From: Buchnera aphidicola (Periphyllus acericola)
Lineage (GTDB): Bacteria > Pseudomonadota > Gammaproteobacteria > Enterobacterales > Enterobacteriaceae
Direction: 5' to 3'
DNA: 64,000 nucleotides
NCBI RefSeq assembly: GCF_964019855.1
Contig: NZ_OZ026466.1
Span: 62,001 to 126,000 of the forward strand
Shown: one piece after another, positions 49,222-57,554 of the stretch
Layout of the letters: the number at the start of each line of letters is the position of its first letter
Numbering within the stretch: the stretch's first letter is position 1
Made by a program: the position numbers and the translations under genes
The notes under the pieces: model-generated
Told to the model about the DNA's origin: nothing
The model's database searches: none
What the model saw: the letters and a program-made list of their open reading frames with translations, nothing else

Positions 49222-49701
49222 TTATATATATAATATTTTTAATATTTTATATGAAACAAAACCAATTGGCGTTTTAATTACAGCTAACTCATTTTTTTTT
49301 TTCTTCATTAACCCTTTAGCCATTGGAGAATTTATAGATATTAATTTTTTTTTAAAATCTGCTTCATCATCTCCAACAATTTTATATTCATAAATTTTAT
49401 TTGATTTAATATTCAAAATTTTTACTGTTGCTCCAAAAAAAATTTTTTTATGAATAAACATTTTTTTAACATCTATAACATGTGCATTAGATAATTTAAA
49501 CTCAATTTCTTGAATTCTCCTTTCACAAAAACTTTGTTCTTCTTTTGCTGCATGATATTCTGCATTTTCTTTTAAATCTCCATAAGCTCTTGCTTCCGAA
49601 ATAGATTTAATAATTTTTGGTCTTTTTTTTTTTTTTAATTTATCTAATTCGTTTCTAAGTTTTTTTTCACCTTCAATAGTCATGAGAATTTTATTATTCA
49701 C
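49222..49701 (-). CDS. greA: Transcription elongation factor GreA
   Basis: Stimulates transcript cleavage by backtracked RNA polymerase. 159 residues (E. coli 158). N-terminal coiled coil with the acidic tip (ARAYGDLKENAEYHAAKEEQ, conserved D and E) and the FKBP-like C-terminal domain (GDDEADFKKKLISINSPMAKGLM). yhbY, between greA and rlmE in E. coli, is missing. In a genome full of poly(A) runs, GreA activity and polymerase slippage could interact; that is only inference. Confidence 0.96.
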   Translation of the reverse strand: MNNKILMTIEGEKKLRNELDKLKKKKRPKIIKSISEARAYGDLKENAEYHAAKEEQSFCERRIQEIEFKLSNAHVIDVKKMFIHKKIFFGATVKILNIKSNKIYEYKIVGDDEADFKKKLISINSPMAKGLMKKKKNELAVIKTPIGFVSYKILKILYI

Positions 49702-50020
49702 AATTAACCTTAATTTTCAATAAATAAAAAAATATTTTTTTAAATACAATATATTTATATAATTATTCTAAAATATATTATTTTTTTATCAAAATGTATT
49801 TAAAAATATATTAAACATATTTATTTAAAGTTTAATAATATATTATTATAAATCAATTTATAAATAAAATAATAAATTTATTATAATACATGATATATTA
49901 ATATAATTAATTTATTTTATCTTAAATAAAAATTATATTAATACATAATTATATTTTTATATATAGATTATTATTTAAAAACATGAAAAATTAAAAAAAT
50001 AAAAAAAAAAAATAAAAAAA
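49702..50020. other. Divergent greA/ibaG intergenic region, no gene seen
   Basis: 319 bp, nearly all A/T, ending in an A-rich stretch just before the ibaG ATG. No RNA gene or protein remnant recognised. It must hold promoters for both genes. Confidence 0.5.
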
Positions 50021-50281
50021 ATGAAAAAAAAAATAAAAAAAATTTTAATAAAAAAATTAAATCTATTTTATGTAAAAATTAAAAAAAAAAATAATTATTA
50101 TAAAATATTTGCTGTAAGTAATATTTTTTTAAATATGAATGAAGTAAATAGACAGAAATATATATACGCCCCATTATTAAAATATATTATTAAAAAAAAA
50201 ATACATGCAATTTCAATTAAAACATATTCATTAAATGAATGGAAAAAATATAATAAAAAAATTATTAAAAAAAATTTATAA
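50021..50281 (+). CDS. ibaG: BolA-family protein IbaG
   Basis: Small BolA-type protein that works with monothiol glutaredoxin in iron-sulfur handling. 86 residues (E. coli IbaG/YrbA 84). Signature YAPLLKYIIKKKIHAISIKTYSLNEW aligns with E. coli YGPLMEYI..IHAVSIKAYTPAEW. There is no recognisable Shine-Dalgarno. murA normally follows it in E. coli and is absent here: rplU begins 80 bp later. Confidence 0.88.
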   Translation: MKKKIKKILIKKLNLFYVKIKKKNNYYKIFAVSNIFLNMNEVNRQKYIYAPLLKYIIKKKIHAISIKTYSLNEWKKYNKKIIKKNL

Positions 50282-50361
50282 TATAATTAAATTAATTTTA
50301 AAAAATAACTTTAAAAAAAAAATATTTTTAAATATTAAAACATTTTTAAACCGGAGAATTT

Positions 50362-50685
50362 ATGTACGCTGTTTTTATTAATGGAGGTAAGCAATACAAA
50401 GTAAAAATAGGACAAACCCTTCGAATAGAAAAAATTAATGAAAATGTTGGTAATATAATAAAATTTAAAAAAATTTTATTAATTAAAAAAAAACAAAAAA
50501 CATTTATAGGTAATCCTATTTTAAAAGATGCAGTTATAAAAGCAAAAATTTTTAGCCATGGAAGAGAAAAAAAAATTTATATAATAAAATTTCATCGTAG
50601 AAAACATTATAAAAAAAAACAAGGTCATAGACAATTTTATACGAGTATTAAAATTCAATCAATAAAAATAAAAAAGAGAATTTAA
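50362..50685 (+). CDS. rplU: 50S ribosomal protein L21
   Basis: 107 residues (E. coli 103). MYAVFINGGKQYKVKIGQTLRIEK start and KFHRRKHYKKKQGHRQFYTSIKI end are diagnostic. GGAG precedes the ATG. Its stop abuts the rpmA start. Confidence 0.97.
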   Translation: MYAVFINGGKQYKVKIGQTLRIEKINENVGNIIKFKKILLIKKKQKTFIGNPILKDAVIKAKIFSHGREKKIYIIKFHRRKHYKKKQGHRQFYTSIKIQSIKIKKRI

Positions 50686-50943
50686 ATGGCACATAAAAAA
50701 GCTGGAGGATCCAGTAGAAATGGAAGAGATTCACATTCAAAAAGATTAGGAGTTAAATGTTTTGGTGGAGAACAAGTTAAATCTGGATCAATTATAATCA
50801 GACAACGTGGTACAAAATTTCATCCAGGAAATAATACTAAATGTGGTAGAGATCATACTATATATTCTATTATAAATGGTATTGTAGAATTTAAAAGAAA
50901 AGGTTTTAAAAAAAAAAAAATTGTGAATATTATTCCTAATTAA
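50686..50943 (+). CDS. rpmA: 50S ribosomal protein L27
   Basis: 85 residues, the E. coli length: [20 protein letters not shown] start, which reaches the peptidyl transferase centre, and [15 protein letters not shown]. It begins immediately after the rplU stop, so translation is coupled. Confidence 0.98.
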   Translation: MAHKKAGGSSRNGRDSHSKRLGVKCFGGEQVKSGSIIIRQRGTKFHPGNNTKCGRDHTIYSIINGIVEFKRKGFKKKKIVNIIPN

Positions 50944-51014
50944 TAAAAAATAACAATTCAAATTTTTTTTAAAAAAATTCAAAATAAAAAATAATATTTT
51001 TTAGAGAATTTTCT

Positions 51015-52010
51015 ATGAAATTTGTTGATGAAGCAATAATAAAAATAAAATCTGGTAATGGAGGAGATGGAGTAATCAGTTTTAGACGCGAAAAAAATGC
51101 TCCTAAAGGAGGTCCTGATGGAGGAGATGGAGGAAATGGAGGAAGTATATTATTTCAAGCTGATAAAAATTTAAATACTTTAGTTGATTATACATTTAAA
51201 AAAATAATAAAAGCTGAAAATGGAAAACCAGGACAAAATAGAAAAAAATCAGGAAAAAAAGGAACTGATAAAATATTACTTGTTCCAATTGGAACAAAAA
51301 TTATAAATTGTTATAACAATGAAATTATAAAAGAATTTAAATATGATAAAGAATTATTTTTAGCGATACAAGGAGGTTGGCATGGTATTGGAAATAATCG
51401 ATTTAAATCACCTACTAATAGAACTCCAAGAAAAAGATCATTAGGAAAATTAGGAGAAGAAAAAACAATTAAATTAGAACTTTCTTTATTAGCAGATATT
51501 GGTATTCTTGGACTTCCTAATGTTGGAAAATCTACTTTTATAAGAAGTGTTTCTTCTGCAAAACCAAAAATTGGAAATTATTTTTTTACTACTTTAATCC
51601 CAAATCTTGGAGTACTTTTTACTAAAAAAAAAAAAAAAATAATAATCGCAGATATACCAGGAATAATAAAAGGAGCATCAAAAGGAATTGGATTAGGTTT
51701 AAAATTTTTAAAACATTTAGAAAAATGTAAAATATTATTACATATAATAGATTTATCTATTGAAAGATATCAAGATATTATTAAAAACATAAATATAATA
51801 AATAATGAAATAAAACAACATAATTATAAATTATATAAAAAAAAAAGATGGATTGTTTTTAATAAATCAGATTTATTAAAAAAAGAAAATATTAAGTTTA
51901 AAATAAATAAAATTATAAAAAAAAAAAATATAAAAAAATATTACATTATTTCATCTATTAAAAAAAAAGGAATTAAGAATCTTTGTAAAGATTTAAGTAA
52001 TTCAATATAA
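51015..52010 (+). CDS. obgE: GTPase ObgE (CgtA)
   Basis: Ribosome-associated GTPase of 50S maturation. 331 residues (E. coli 390). Glycine-rich Obg domain (GNGGDGVISFRREK; GGPDGGDGGNGGS) in residues 1-158; G domain with GLPNVGKSTF near 165, ADIPGIIKGASKG near 212 and NKSD near 283. The acidic C-terminal tail of E. coli is missing. yhbE and dacB of the E. coli locus are absent. Confidence 0.96.
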   Translation: MKFVDEAIIKIKSGNGGDGVISFRREKNAPKGGPDGGDGGNGGSILFQADKNLNTLVDYTFKKIIKAENGKPGQNRKKSGKKGTDKILLVPIGTKIINCYNNEIIKEFKYDKELFLAIQGGWHGIGNNRFKSPTNRTPRKRSLGKLGEEKTIKLELSLLADIGILGLPNVGKSTFIRSVSSAKPKIGNYFFTTLIPNLGVLFTKKKKKIIIADIPGIIKGASKGIGLGLKFLKHLEKCKILLHIIDLSIERYQDIIKNINIINNEIKQHNYKLYKKKRWIVFNKSDLLKKENIKFKINKIIKKKNIKKYYIISSIKKKGIKNLCKDLSNSI

Positions 52011-52050
52011 TTTTTAAATGAAATATATTCATATACAATAAATTTTTATT

Positions 52051-52106
52051 TATACAAGTTAAAAATTAACTAAAATATATTAAATTTTGATTATTTAACT
52101 TGTATA
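52051..52106. terminator. Inverted repeat between convergent obgE and rpsI
   Basis: TATACAAGTTAAA (52051-52063) is exactly complementary to TTTAACTTGTATA (52094-52106), with about 30 nt between. It lies midway between two convergent genes; it probably ends both transcripts. Confidence 0.6.
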
Positions 52107-52126
52107 TATAATTTATAAAAAAAAAA

Positions 52127-52519
52127 TTATCTTTTAGAAAATTGAGGTCTACGTCTAGATTTTCTAAAACCAACTTTTTTTCTTTCTACTTGACGAGAAT
52201 CTCTTGTAACAAAACCAAATTTTCTTAATTCTTTTAATAAATAACTATCATATTTTATTAAAGCTCGAGTAATTCCTTGTCTTATTGCTCCAGCTTGTCC
52301 TGAAATTCCACCTCCTTTAACAGTAATATAAAAATCAAATTTATTACTCATATTTACTACTTTTAATGGTTGCGTAATAACCATACAAGCAGTTTTTCGA
52401 CTAAAATATTTTTCTAAAGTAAGTTTATTTATAATTATTTTCCCATTTCCAATTTTTAAGAAAACTCGAGCAGAAGAAGATTTTCTTCTTCCTGTTCCAT
52501 AGTTTTGAACTGTACTCAT
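52127..52519 (-). CDS. rpsI: 30S ribosomal protein S9
   Basis: 130 residues, the E. coli length. [22 protein letters not shown] start, [20 protein letters not shown], and the C-terminal tail [17 protein letters not shown] that reaches tRNA in the P site. 22 bp after rplM, as in E. coli. Confidence 0.98.
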   Translation of the reverse strand: MSTVQNYGTGRRKSSSARVFLKIGNGKIIINKLTLEKYFSRKTACMVITQPLKVVNMSNKFDFYITVKGGGISGQAGAIRQGITRALIKYDSYLLKELRKFGFVTRDSRQVERKKVGFRKSRRRPQFSKR

Positions 52520-52541
52520 TTTATCTGTTTACATCCTAATT

Positions 52542-52976
52542 TTAAATTTTAAGTAAGATTGGTTTTTGAGCATGATGATTATGAACTTCATCGCGATATA
52601 CTTTTAATTTTTTAAACATTATTCTTCCTAAAGGACCTTTTGGAAGCATTCCATAAACAGATTTTTTTATTACTTGTTCTGGATTATTTTTAATCATATC
52701 AGAAAATTTAACTGTTTTTAAACCACCAACATGTCCGGTATATCTATGATATAATTTCTTTTTATTTTTTTTTCCTGTAACACAAATTTTAGATGCATTT
52801 AAAACAATAATATAATCTCCCACATCCATATAAGGAGTATATATTTCTTTATGCTTCCCTCGTAAATAATGTGAAATTATACTAGATAAACGACCTAAAA
52901 TTTTTCCATTTGCATTAATATAGTACCAATTTTTTATAATATTTTTTGAAGAAATTGAAAAGCTCTTTATGTTCAT
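52542..52976 (-). CDS. rplM: 50S ribosomal protein L13
   Basis: 144 residues (E. coli 142). NWYYINANGKILGRLSS, GDYIIVLNASKICVTGKK, YRHTGHVGGLK-like YRYTGHVGGLK, and MLPKGPLGRIMFKKLKVY are all conserved. First gene of the rplM-rpsI pair. Confidence 0.98.
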   Translation of the reverse strand: MNIKSFSISSKNIIKNWYYINANGKILGRLSSIISHYLRGKHKEIYTPYMDVGDYIIVLNASKICVTGKKNKKKLYHRYTGHVGGLKTVKFSDMIKNNPEQVIKKSVYGMLPKGPLGRIMFKKLKVYRDEVHNHHAQKPILLKI

Positions 52977-53245
52977 TACTATACCTATAAAATAATTCTA
53001 TTTTAACTTTTTTTATATAAAAAACATATAATAAAAAATTATTTATAATTAAAATAAAATATTAACATTAAAGTAACATTTCTTAAAAAATATTTTTTTT
53101 TATATTTTATATTTTTATAAAAAAATTACTTAAAATTGAAATTTTTTAAAAAAAAAAAAATATATGATATATAATAAATATAATATAAAATTATATTAAT
53201 TTATAAAAAAATATAATAATTTTTTGAATAACAAGGAGTAAAATA

Positions 53246-54081
53246 ATGAAAAATAAAAATAAAATATTAATTTTAAGAAAAAAAATAAACAATATAAATA
53301 AAGATATTATAACTCTGTTATATGAAAGAAATTTAATTTGTAAAAAAATTGCTAAAGAAAAAATAAAAATAAAACATCCAATAAAAGATAAAAAAAGAGA
53401 AAAAAATATTTTTAAAAAAATAATTTCACAAGGAAAGAAATATAAATTAAAAAAAAAATATTTAAAAAAAATATTTAAAATTATAATTCATCATTCTATT
53501 AAAATTCAAAAAAAAGAGTTTAAAAAAAAAAAATTAAAATAGCATTTTTAGGTCCAAAAGGATCTTATTCATATTTTGCTGCTATAAAATATGCAAAAAA
53601 AAAATTGAAAAATTTAAAAGAAATTCCATGTAAAGATTTTAAATCTATATTAAAAAAAATAAATAAAAAAAATATATATGCTATTTTACCTGTTAAAAAT
53701 ACAATAACTGGAACAATTGATGAAACAAAAGAAATATTTAAAAAAAATAAATTAAAAATTTTTGATAAAATAAAAATTTCTATTGATCATTGTATTCTTT
53801 CAAAAAAAAAACAATCACTAAAAAATATAAAATTAATATATAGTCACTCACAACCAATTAAACAATGCAAAATTTTTATAAATAATTTAAAAAACTTAAA
53901 AATAAAATATACAAATAGTTCTTCAGAAGCTATTAAAAAAATTTTAAATAAAAAAAATAAATTTTCTGTAGCAATTGGAAGTGAAAATTGTAGTAAATTA
54001 TATAAATTATATATAATAAAAAAAAATATATCTAATTATAACAAAAATAGAACTTTATTTTACATAGTATTAAAAAAATAA
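53246..54081 (+). CDS. pheA: Chorismate mutase/prephenate dehydratase PheA, frameshifted and lacking the ACT domain
   Basis: Converts chorismate via prephenate to phenylpyruvate for phenylalanine. The chorismate mutase domain (LRKKINNINKDIITLLYERN, residues 1-98) ends at a run of 12 A (53522-53533); one added A restores the frame into IAFLGPKGSYSYFAAIKYA and the dehydratase domain, for about 278 residues. Residues matching the E. coli dehydratase catalytic set remain: Asn in KNTITGTI, Ser and Gln in YSHSQPIKQC, and Thr in NRTLFYIV. The protein stops a few residues later, where E. coli continues with the roughly 100-residue ACT domain binding phenylalanine. Only 88 bp separate the stop from ffh, so that domain is deleted, not out of frame. 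AAGGAG lies before the ATG; I see no pheL leader peptide. Confidence 0.9.
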
Positions 54082-54169
54082 ATATTTGAAATAAATTTTA
54101 ATTACTTTAAAAAATGTACAATTAAAAATTTAAAATTATTATCTCTAAAAATAATCCTGAGTATAAAAA

Positions 54170-55513
54170 ATGTTTAAAAATTTAACTAAATGTTTTTCTA
54201 TTATTATAAAAAATATATCTAATAAAGGAAGAATTACAAAAAAAAATATAGAAAAAACATTAAGAAAAGTAAGAATTGCATTATTAGAAGCTGATGTTCC
54301 ATTATTAATCATTAAAAAATTTATAAAAAAAATTAAAAAAAAATGTATTGGAAAAAAAATTAATAATTCTTTAACTCCAGGACAAGAATTTATTAAAATA
54401 GTTGAAAAAGAAATAATATCTATAATTGGAAATAATAATTATAAAATAAAATTTAAAAAAAAAAATCTATCAATTTTTTTAATAATAGGATTACAAGGAT
54501 CTGGTAAAACAACAAGTATTGGAAAACTTTCAAAATTATTTCAAGAAAAATATAATAAAAAAGTTTTATTAGTATCTACAGATATTTATCGATCTTCAGC
54601 AATTGAACAATTAAAAATCATTTCTAAACAAGTAAAGATAGATTTTTTTAATTCTAATAATAAACAAAAACCTATTGATATTTCTATTCAGTCAATTGAA
54701 TATGCAAAAAAAAAAAAATATGACGTCTTATTAATTGATACTGCTGGAAGAATGCATATTAATAAAAAATTAATGAATGAAATCAAAAATGTACATAAAA
54801 TTATACAACCATTAGAAACAATATTTGTTATAGATTCTATGATAGGACAAGATTCTATTAATATAATTAATAAATTTAATAAACTATTAAAAATAACATC
54901 AATTTTCTTAACAAAAATAGATTCAAACACTAGATGTGGAGTTGTATTATCAATTAAATATTTAACAAAAATTCCTATTGCATTCCTTGGAAATGGAGAA
55001 AAATTTCATAATATAAAAGAATTTAAATCAAAAAAAATAGCTTCTAAGATTCTTGGAATGCAAGATACAATCTCTTTAATAAAATCAATTAAAAAAAAAA
55101 TTGATAAAAAATATCTAGAAGAATTAAAAACAAAAATAAAAGAAAAAAATGAATTTGATTTAAACGATTTCTTAAAACAAATAATTCAAATGAAAAAAGT
55201 AGGAGGTATACAAAACATATTAAATAAATTATCAATTAATAATAACTTAAAACAAAATATTTTATTGCAAATAAACGATAATATGTTTATAAAAATACAA
55301 GCAATAATAAAATCTATGACTATTAATGAAAGAAAAAATCCAAAAATTATAAAATATTCAAGAAAAAAAAGAATATCTTTAGGTTCTGGAACTAGTATTC
55401 AAGATATTAATAAAATTTTAAAACAATTTGAATTAATGAAAACAATGATGAAAAAAGTAAAAAATATTGGTGTAATAAATATTTTTAAAAATATTAAAAA
55501 CATTATTTCATAA
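54170..55513 (+). CDS. ffh: Signal recognition particle GTPase Ffh
   Basis: Targets membrane proteins to SecYEG with the 4.5S RNA. 447 residues (E. coli 453). N domain (RKVRIALLEADVPL), G1 GLQGSGKTTSIGKL near 106, DTAGRMHI, TKIDSNTRCG (E. coli TKVDGDARGG; a slightly altered G4 region), and M domain with KVGGIQNILNKL and RKKRISLGSGTSIQDINKIL. The M domain is methionine-poor relative to E. coli. Confidence 0.96.
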   Translation: MFKNLTKCFSIIIKNISNKGRITKKNIEKTLRKVRIALLEADVPLLIIKKFIKKIKKKCIGKKINNSLTPGQEFIKIVEKEIISIIGNNNYKIKFKKKNLSIFLIIGLQGSGKTTSIGKLSKLFQEKYNKKVLLVSTDIYRSSAIEQLKIISKQVKIDFFNSNNKQKPIDISIQSIEYAKKKKYDVLLIDTAGRMHINKKLMNEIKNVHKIIQPLETIFVIDSMIGQDSINIINKFNKLLKITSIFLTKIDSNTRCGVVLSIKYLTKIPIAFLGNGEKFHNIKEFKSKKIASKILGMQDTISLIKSIKKKIDKKYLEELKTKIKEKNEFDLNDFLKQIIQMKKVGGIQNILNKLSINNNLKQNILLQINDNMFIKIQAIIKSMTINERKNPKIIKYSRKKRISLGSGTSIQDINKILKQFELMKTMMKKVKNIGVINIFKNIKNIIS

Positions 55514-55551
55514 AAAATAATAATTTAACAAATAAAAATAGGATATTTAAC

Positions 55552-55800
55552 ATGGTTAAGATAAGACTTTCTAGACATGGATCAAATAAAAAACCTTTTT
55601 ATAGAATTATAGCAACTGATAGCAGATCAGCAAGGAACGGTAAATTTATTGAAAAAATAGGATTTTTTAATCCATTATTAAAAAATAAAGAAACATCATT
55701 AAATATAAATTTAGAAAAAGTAAAATATTGGGTCAAAGTCGGTGCACAAATTTCTGAAAGAGTAAAACAATTAATAAAAAAAATAAATAAAATAAAATGA
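55552..55800 (+). CDS. rpsP: 30S ribosomal protein S16
   Basis: 82 residues, the E. coli length. MVKIRLSRHGSNKKPFYRIIATDSRSARNG start and IEKIGFFNP are diagnostic. Its stop overlaps the rimM start by 4 nt (ATGA). Confidence 0.98.
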   Translation: MVKIRLSRHGSNKKPFYRIIATDSRSARNGKFIEKIGFFNPLLKNKETSLNINLEKVKYWVKVGAQISERVKQLIKKINKIK

Positions 55801-56330
55801 ACTTAAAAAATTCAAAAAAAATAATAGTAGGTAAAATATTTTCTCCTTATGGAATACTAGGTTGGATAAAATTATTTTCATTTACAGAAAAAATAAAAAA
55901 AATTTTTAAATATAAACCATTATTATATTTTTATAAAAAAAAAATAAAAACTTTAAAAATAAAATTATGGAAAAAATATAAAAATTTTTTTTTAGTAAAA
56001 ATAAAAAATATAAATACTAGAACTCAAGCATTACTTTTAAAAAATAAAGAAATATTTATTTATTCTAAACAATTAAAAAAAAAAAAAAATGAATATTATT
56101 GGTATGAAATTATTAATTTAAAAGTATTTAATGTAGAAAAAATTTTTTTAGGAAAAGTTACAGATATAATTAGAACACCAACAAATGATATTTTAAAAAT
56201 TATTTTCATTTCTTCAAAAAAAGACAAAAAAATAGAAAAATTAATTCCATTTGTTGAAAAAAAAATAATTAAAAAAATATCTCTTAAAAAAAAATATATC
56301 ATTATTAACATAAAAGGATTAATTTTTTGA
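55797..56330 (+). CDS. rimM: 16S rRNA processing protein RimM
   Basis: 30S assembly factor that binds S19. 177 residues (E. coli 182). IIVGKIFSPYGILGWIKLFSF N-terminal domain and the PRC-barrel half with YYWYEIINLKVF and GKVTDIIRTPTNDIL. Its start overlaps the rpsP stop and its own stop overlaps the probable TTG start of trmD. Confidence 0.93.
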   Translation: MNLKNSKKIIVGKIFSPYGILGWIKLFSFTEKIKKIFKYKPLLYFYKKKIKTLKIKLWKKYKNFFLVKIKNINTRTQALLLKNKEIFIYSKQLKKKKNEYYWYEIINLKVFNVEKIFLGKVTDIIRTPTNDILKIIFISSKKDKKIEKLIPFVEKKIIKKISLKKKYIIINIKGLIF

Positions 56331-57051
56331 TAAAATTTAAAATACTAACAATATTTCCAAAAATGTTTAATTCAGTTTTTAAATACGGCATTCTATCAAG
56401 AGCAATAAAAAAAAAAATATATATATAAATATTTTAAATATTAGAAACTTTAGTTCTAAAAAAAATAAAAATATAGATGATAGACCTTATGGAGGAGGTC
56501 CTGGAATGATTATGAGTTTTTTACCATTAAAAAAAGCAATTACCCATGCAAAAAAAAAAAATGAATATATAGTAATTTATTTATCTCCACAAGGAAAAAA
56601 ATTATCTTATAAAATATTAAAAAAATTGTCAAAAAATAAATTTATTTTATTAATTTGTGGTAGATACCAAGGAATTGATCAAAGATTCATTGATAAATAT
56701 GTTCATAAAGAAATATCTATTGGAAATTATATATTAACAGGTGGAGAATTAGCTGCAATGGTCTTTATTGATAGCATATCAAGATTTATTCCAGGAGTAA
56801 TCAAAAAAAATATTTCCAATCACCAAGATTCTTTTACAAATGGATTACTAGACTATCCTCATTATACTAGACCAGAAGTAATAGAAAAAATGAACGTTCC
56901 AAAAATATTACTTTCTGGAAATCATAAAAAAATAAAATTATGGAGACTAAAAAAATCTATTAAACAAACACTAATAAAAAAACCAAAATTGTTAAATAAA
57001 AAAATTATTAAAAAAATAATAAATTTTAAAAAAAAAACAAAAAAAAAATAA
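56327..57051 (+). CDS. trmD: tRNA (guanine-37-N1)-methyltransferase TrmD, frameshifted in a poly(A) run
   Basis: Essential SPOUT methylase preventing frameshifting on proline and related tRNAs. Reading starts at TTG 56327 overlapping the rimM stop (IKFKILTIFPKMFNSVFKYGILSRAIKKK). It hits a stop at 56426-56428 just after a run of 11 A (56407-56417). One additional A gives KKKNIYINILNIRNFSSK and then DDRPYGGGPGM, the family signature, and the knot motifs LICGRYQGIDQRF, SIGNYILTGGELAA and LLSGNHKKI. Restored length is about 241 residues (E. coli 255). An ATG at 56506 lies after the break but would lose the N-terminal SAM-site strand, so it is unlikely to give active enzyme. No other damage is visible. 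Confidence 0.9.
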
Positions 57052-57087
57052 TTTTAAACAAAAAAAAATAAAAGAAATAAAAAAAAT

Positions 57088-57432
57088 ATGAATAATATTA
57101 TAAAAAAAATAGAAAATGAACAAATTAAAAAAAATATACCAAAATTTAATTCAGGTGATACAGTAGAAGTACAAGTTTGGGTTATAGAAGGTTCAAAAAA
57201 ACGTTTACAATCTTTTGAAGGAATTGTGATAGCTATAAAAAATAGATTTTTAAATTCATCTTTTTGTGTAAGAAAAATATCTAACAATGAAGGAATAGAA
57301 AGAGTTTTTCAAACTCATTCAAAAAATATAGAAAAAATATTTGTAAAAAGAAAAGGAAATGTCAGACAATCAAAATTATATTACTTGAGAAAAAGATTTG
57401 GAAAATCAGCTAGAATTAAAGAAAAAATATAA
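57088..57432 (+). CDS. rplS: 50S ribosomal protein L19
   Basis: 114 residues (E. coli 115). [45 protein letters not shown] and [18 protein letters not shown] are diagnostic. Last gene of the rpsP-rimM-trmD-rplS operon, with a hairpin behind it. Confidence 0.98.
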   Translation: MNNIIKKIENEQIKKNIPKFNSGDTVEVQVWVIEGSKKRLQSFEGIVIAIKNRFLNSSFCVRKISNNEGIERVFQTHSKNIEKIFVKRKGNVRQSKLYYLRKRFGKSARIKEKI

Positions 57433-57475
57433 TTTGTTAAAAAAATTAAATTTATATAAAATATTTTTTATAAAA

Positions 57476-57509
57476 ACATGCAGTCATAAAATAAATTGTG
57501 ACTGCTTGT
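57476..57509. terminator. Hairpin terminator between rplS and tldD
   Basis: ACATGCAGTCA (57476-57486) pairs with TGACTGCTTGT (57499-57509) with one mismatch, loop of 12 nt. It lies between convergent genes and contains some of the only G/C bases there. Confidence 0.7.
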
Positions 57510-57554
57510 ATAAAATTCAATTTTATAACTATATTAAAAAAAAATTTTAAGTCA

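Noticed and set aside
52977-53245. pheL-type attenuator upstream of pheA
   Set aside because: No short frame rich in phenylalanine codons followed by competing hairpins is visible; poly-T tracts alone do not qualify.
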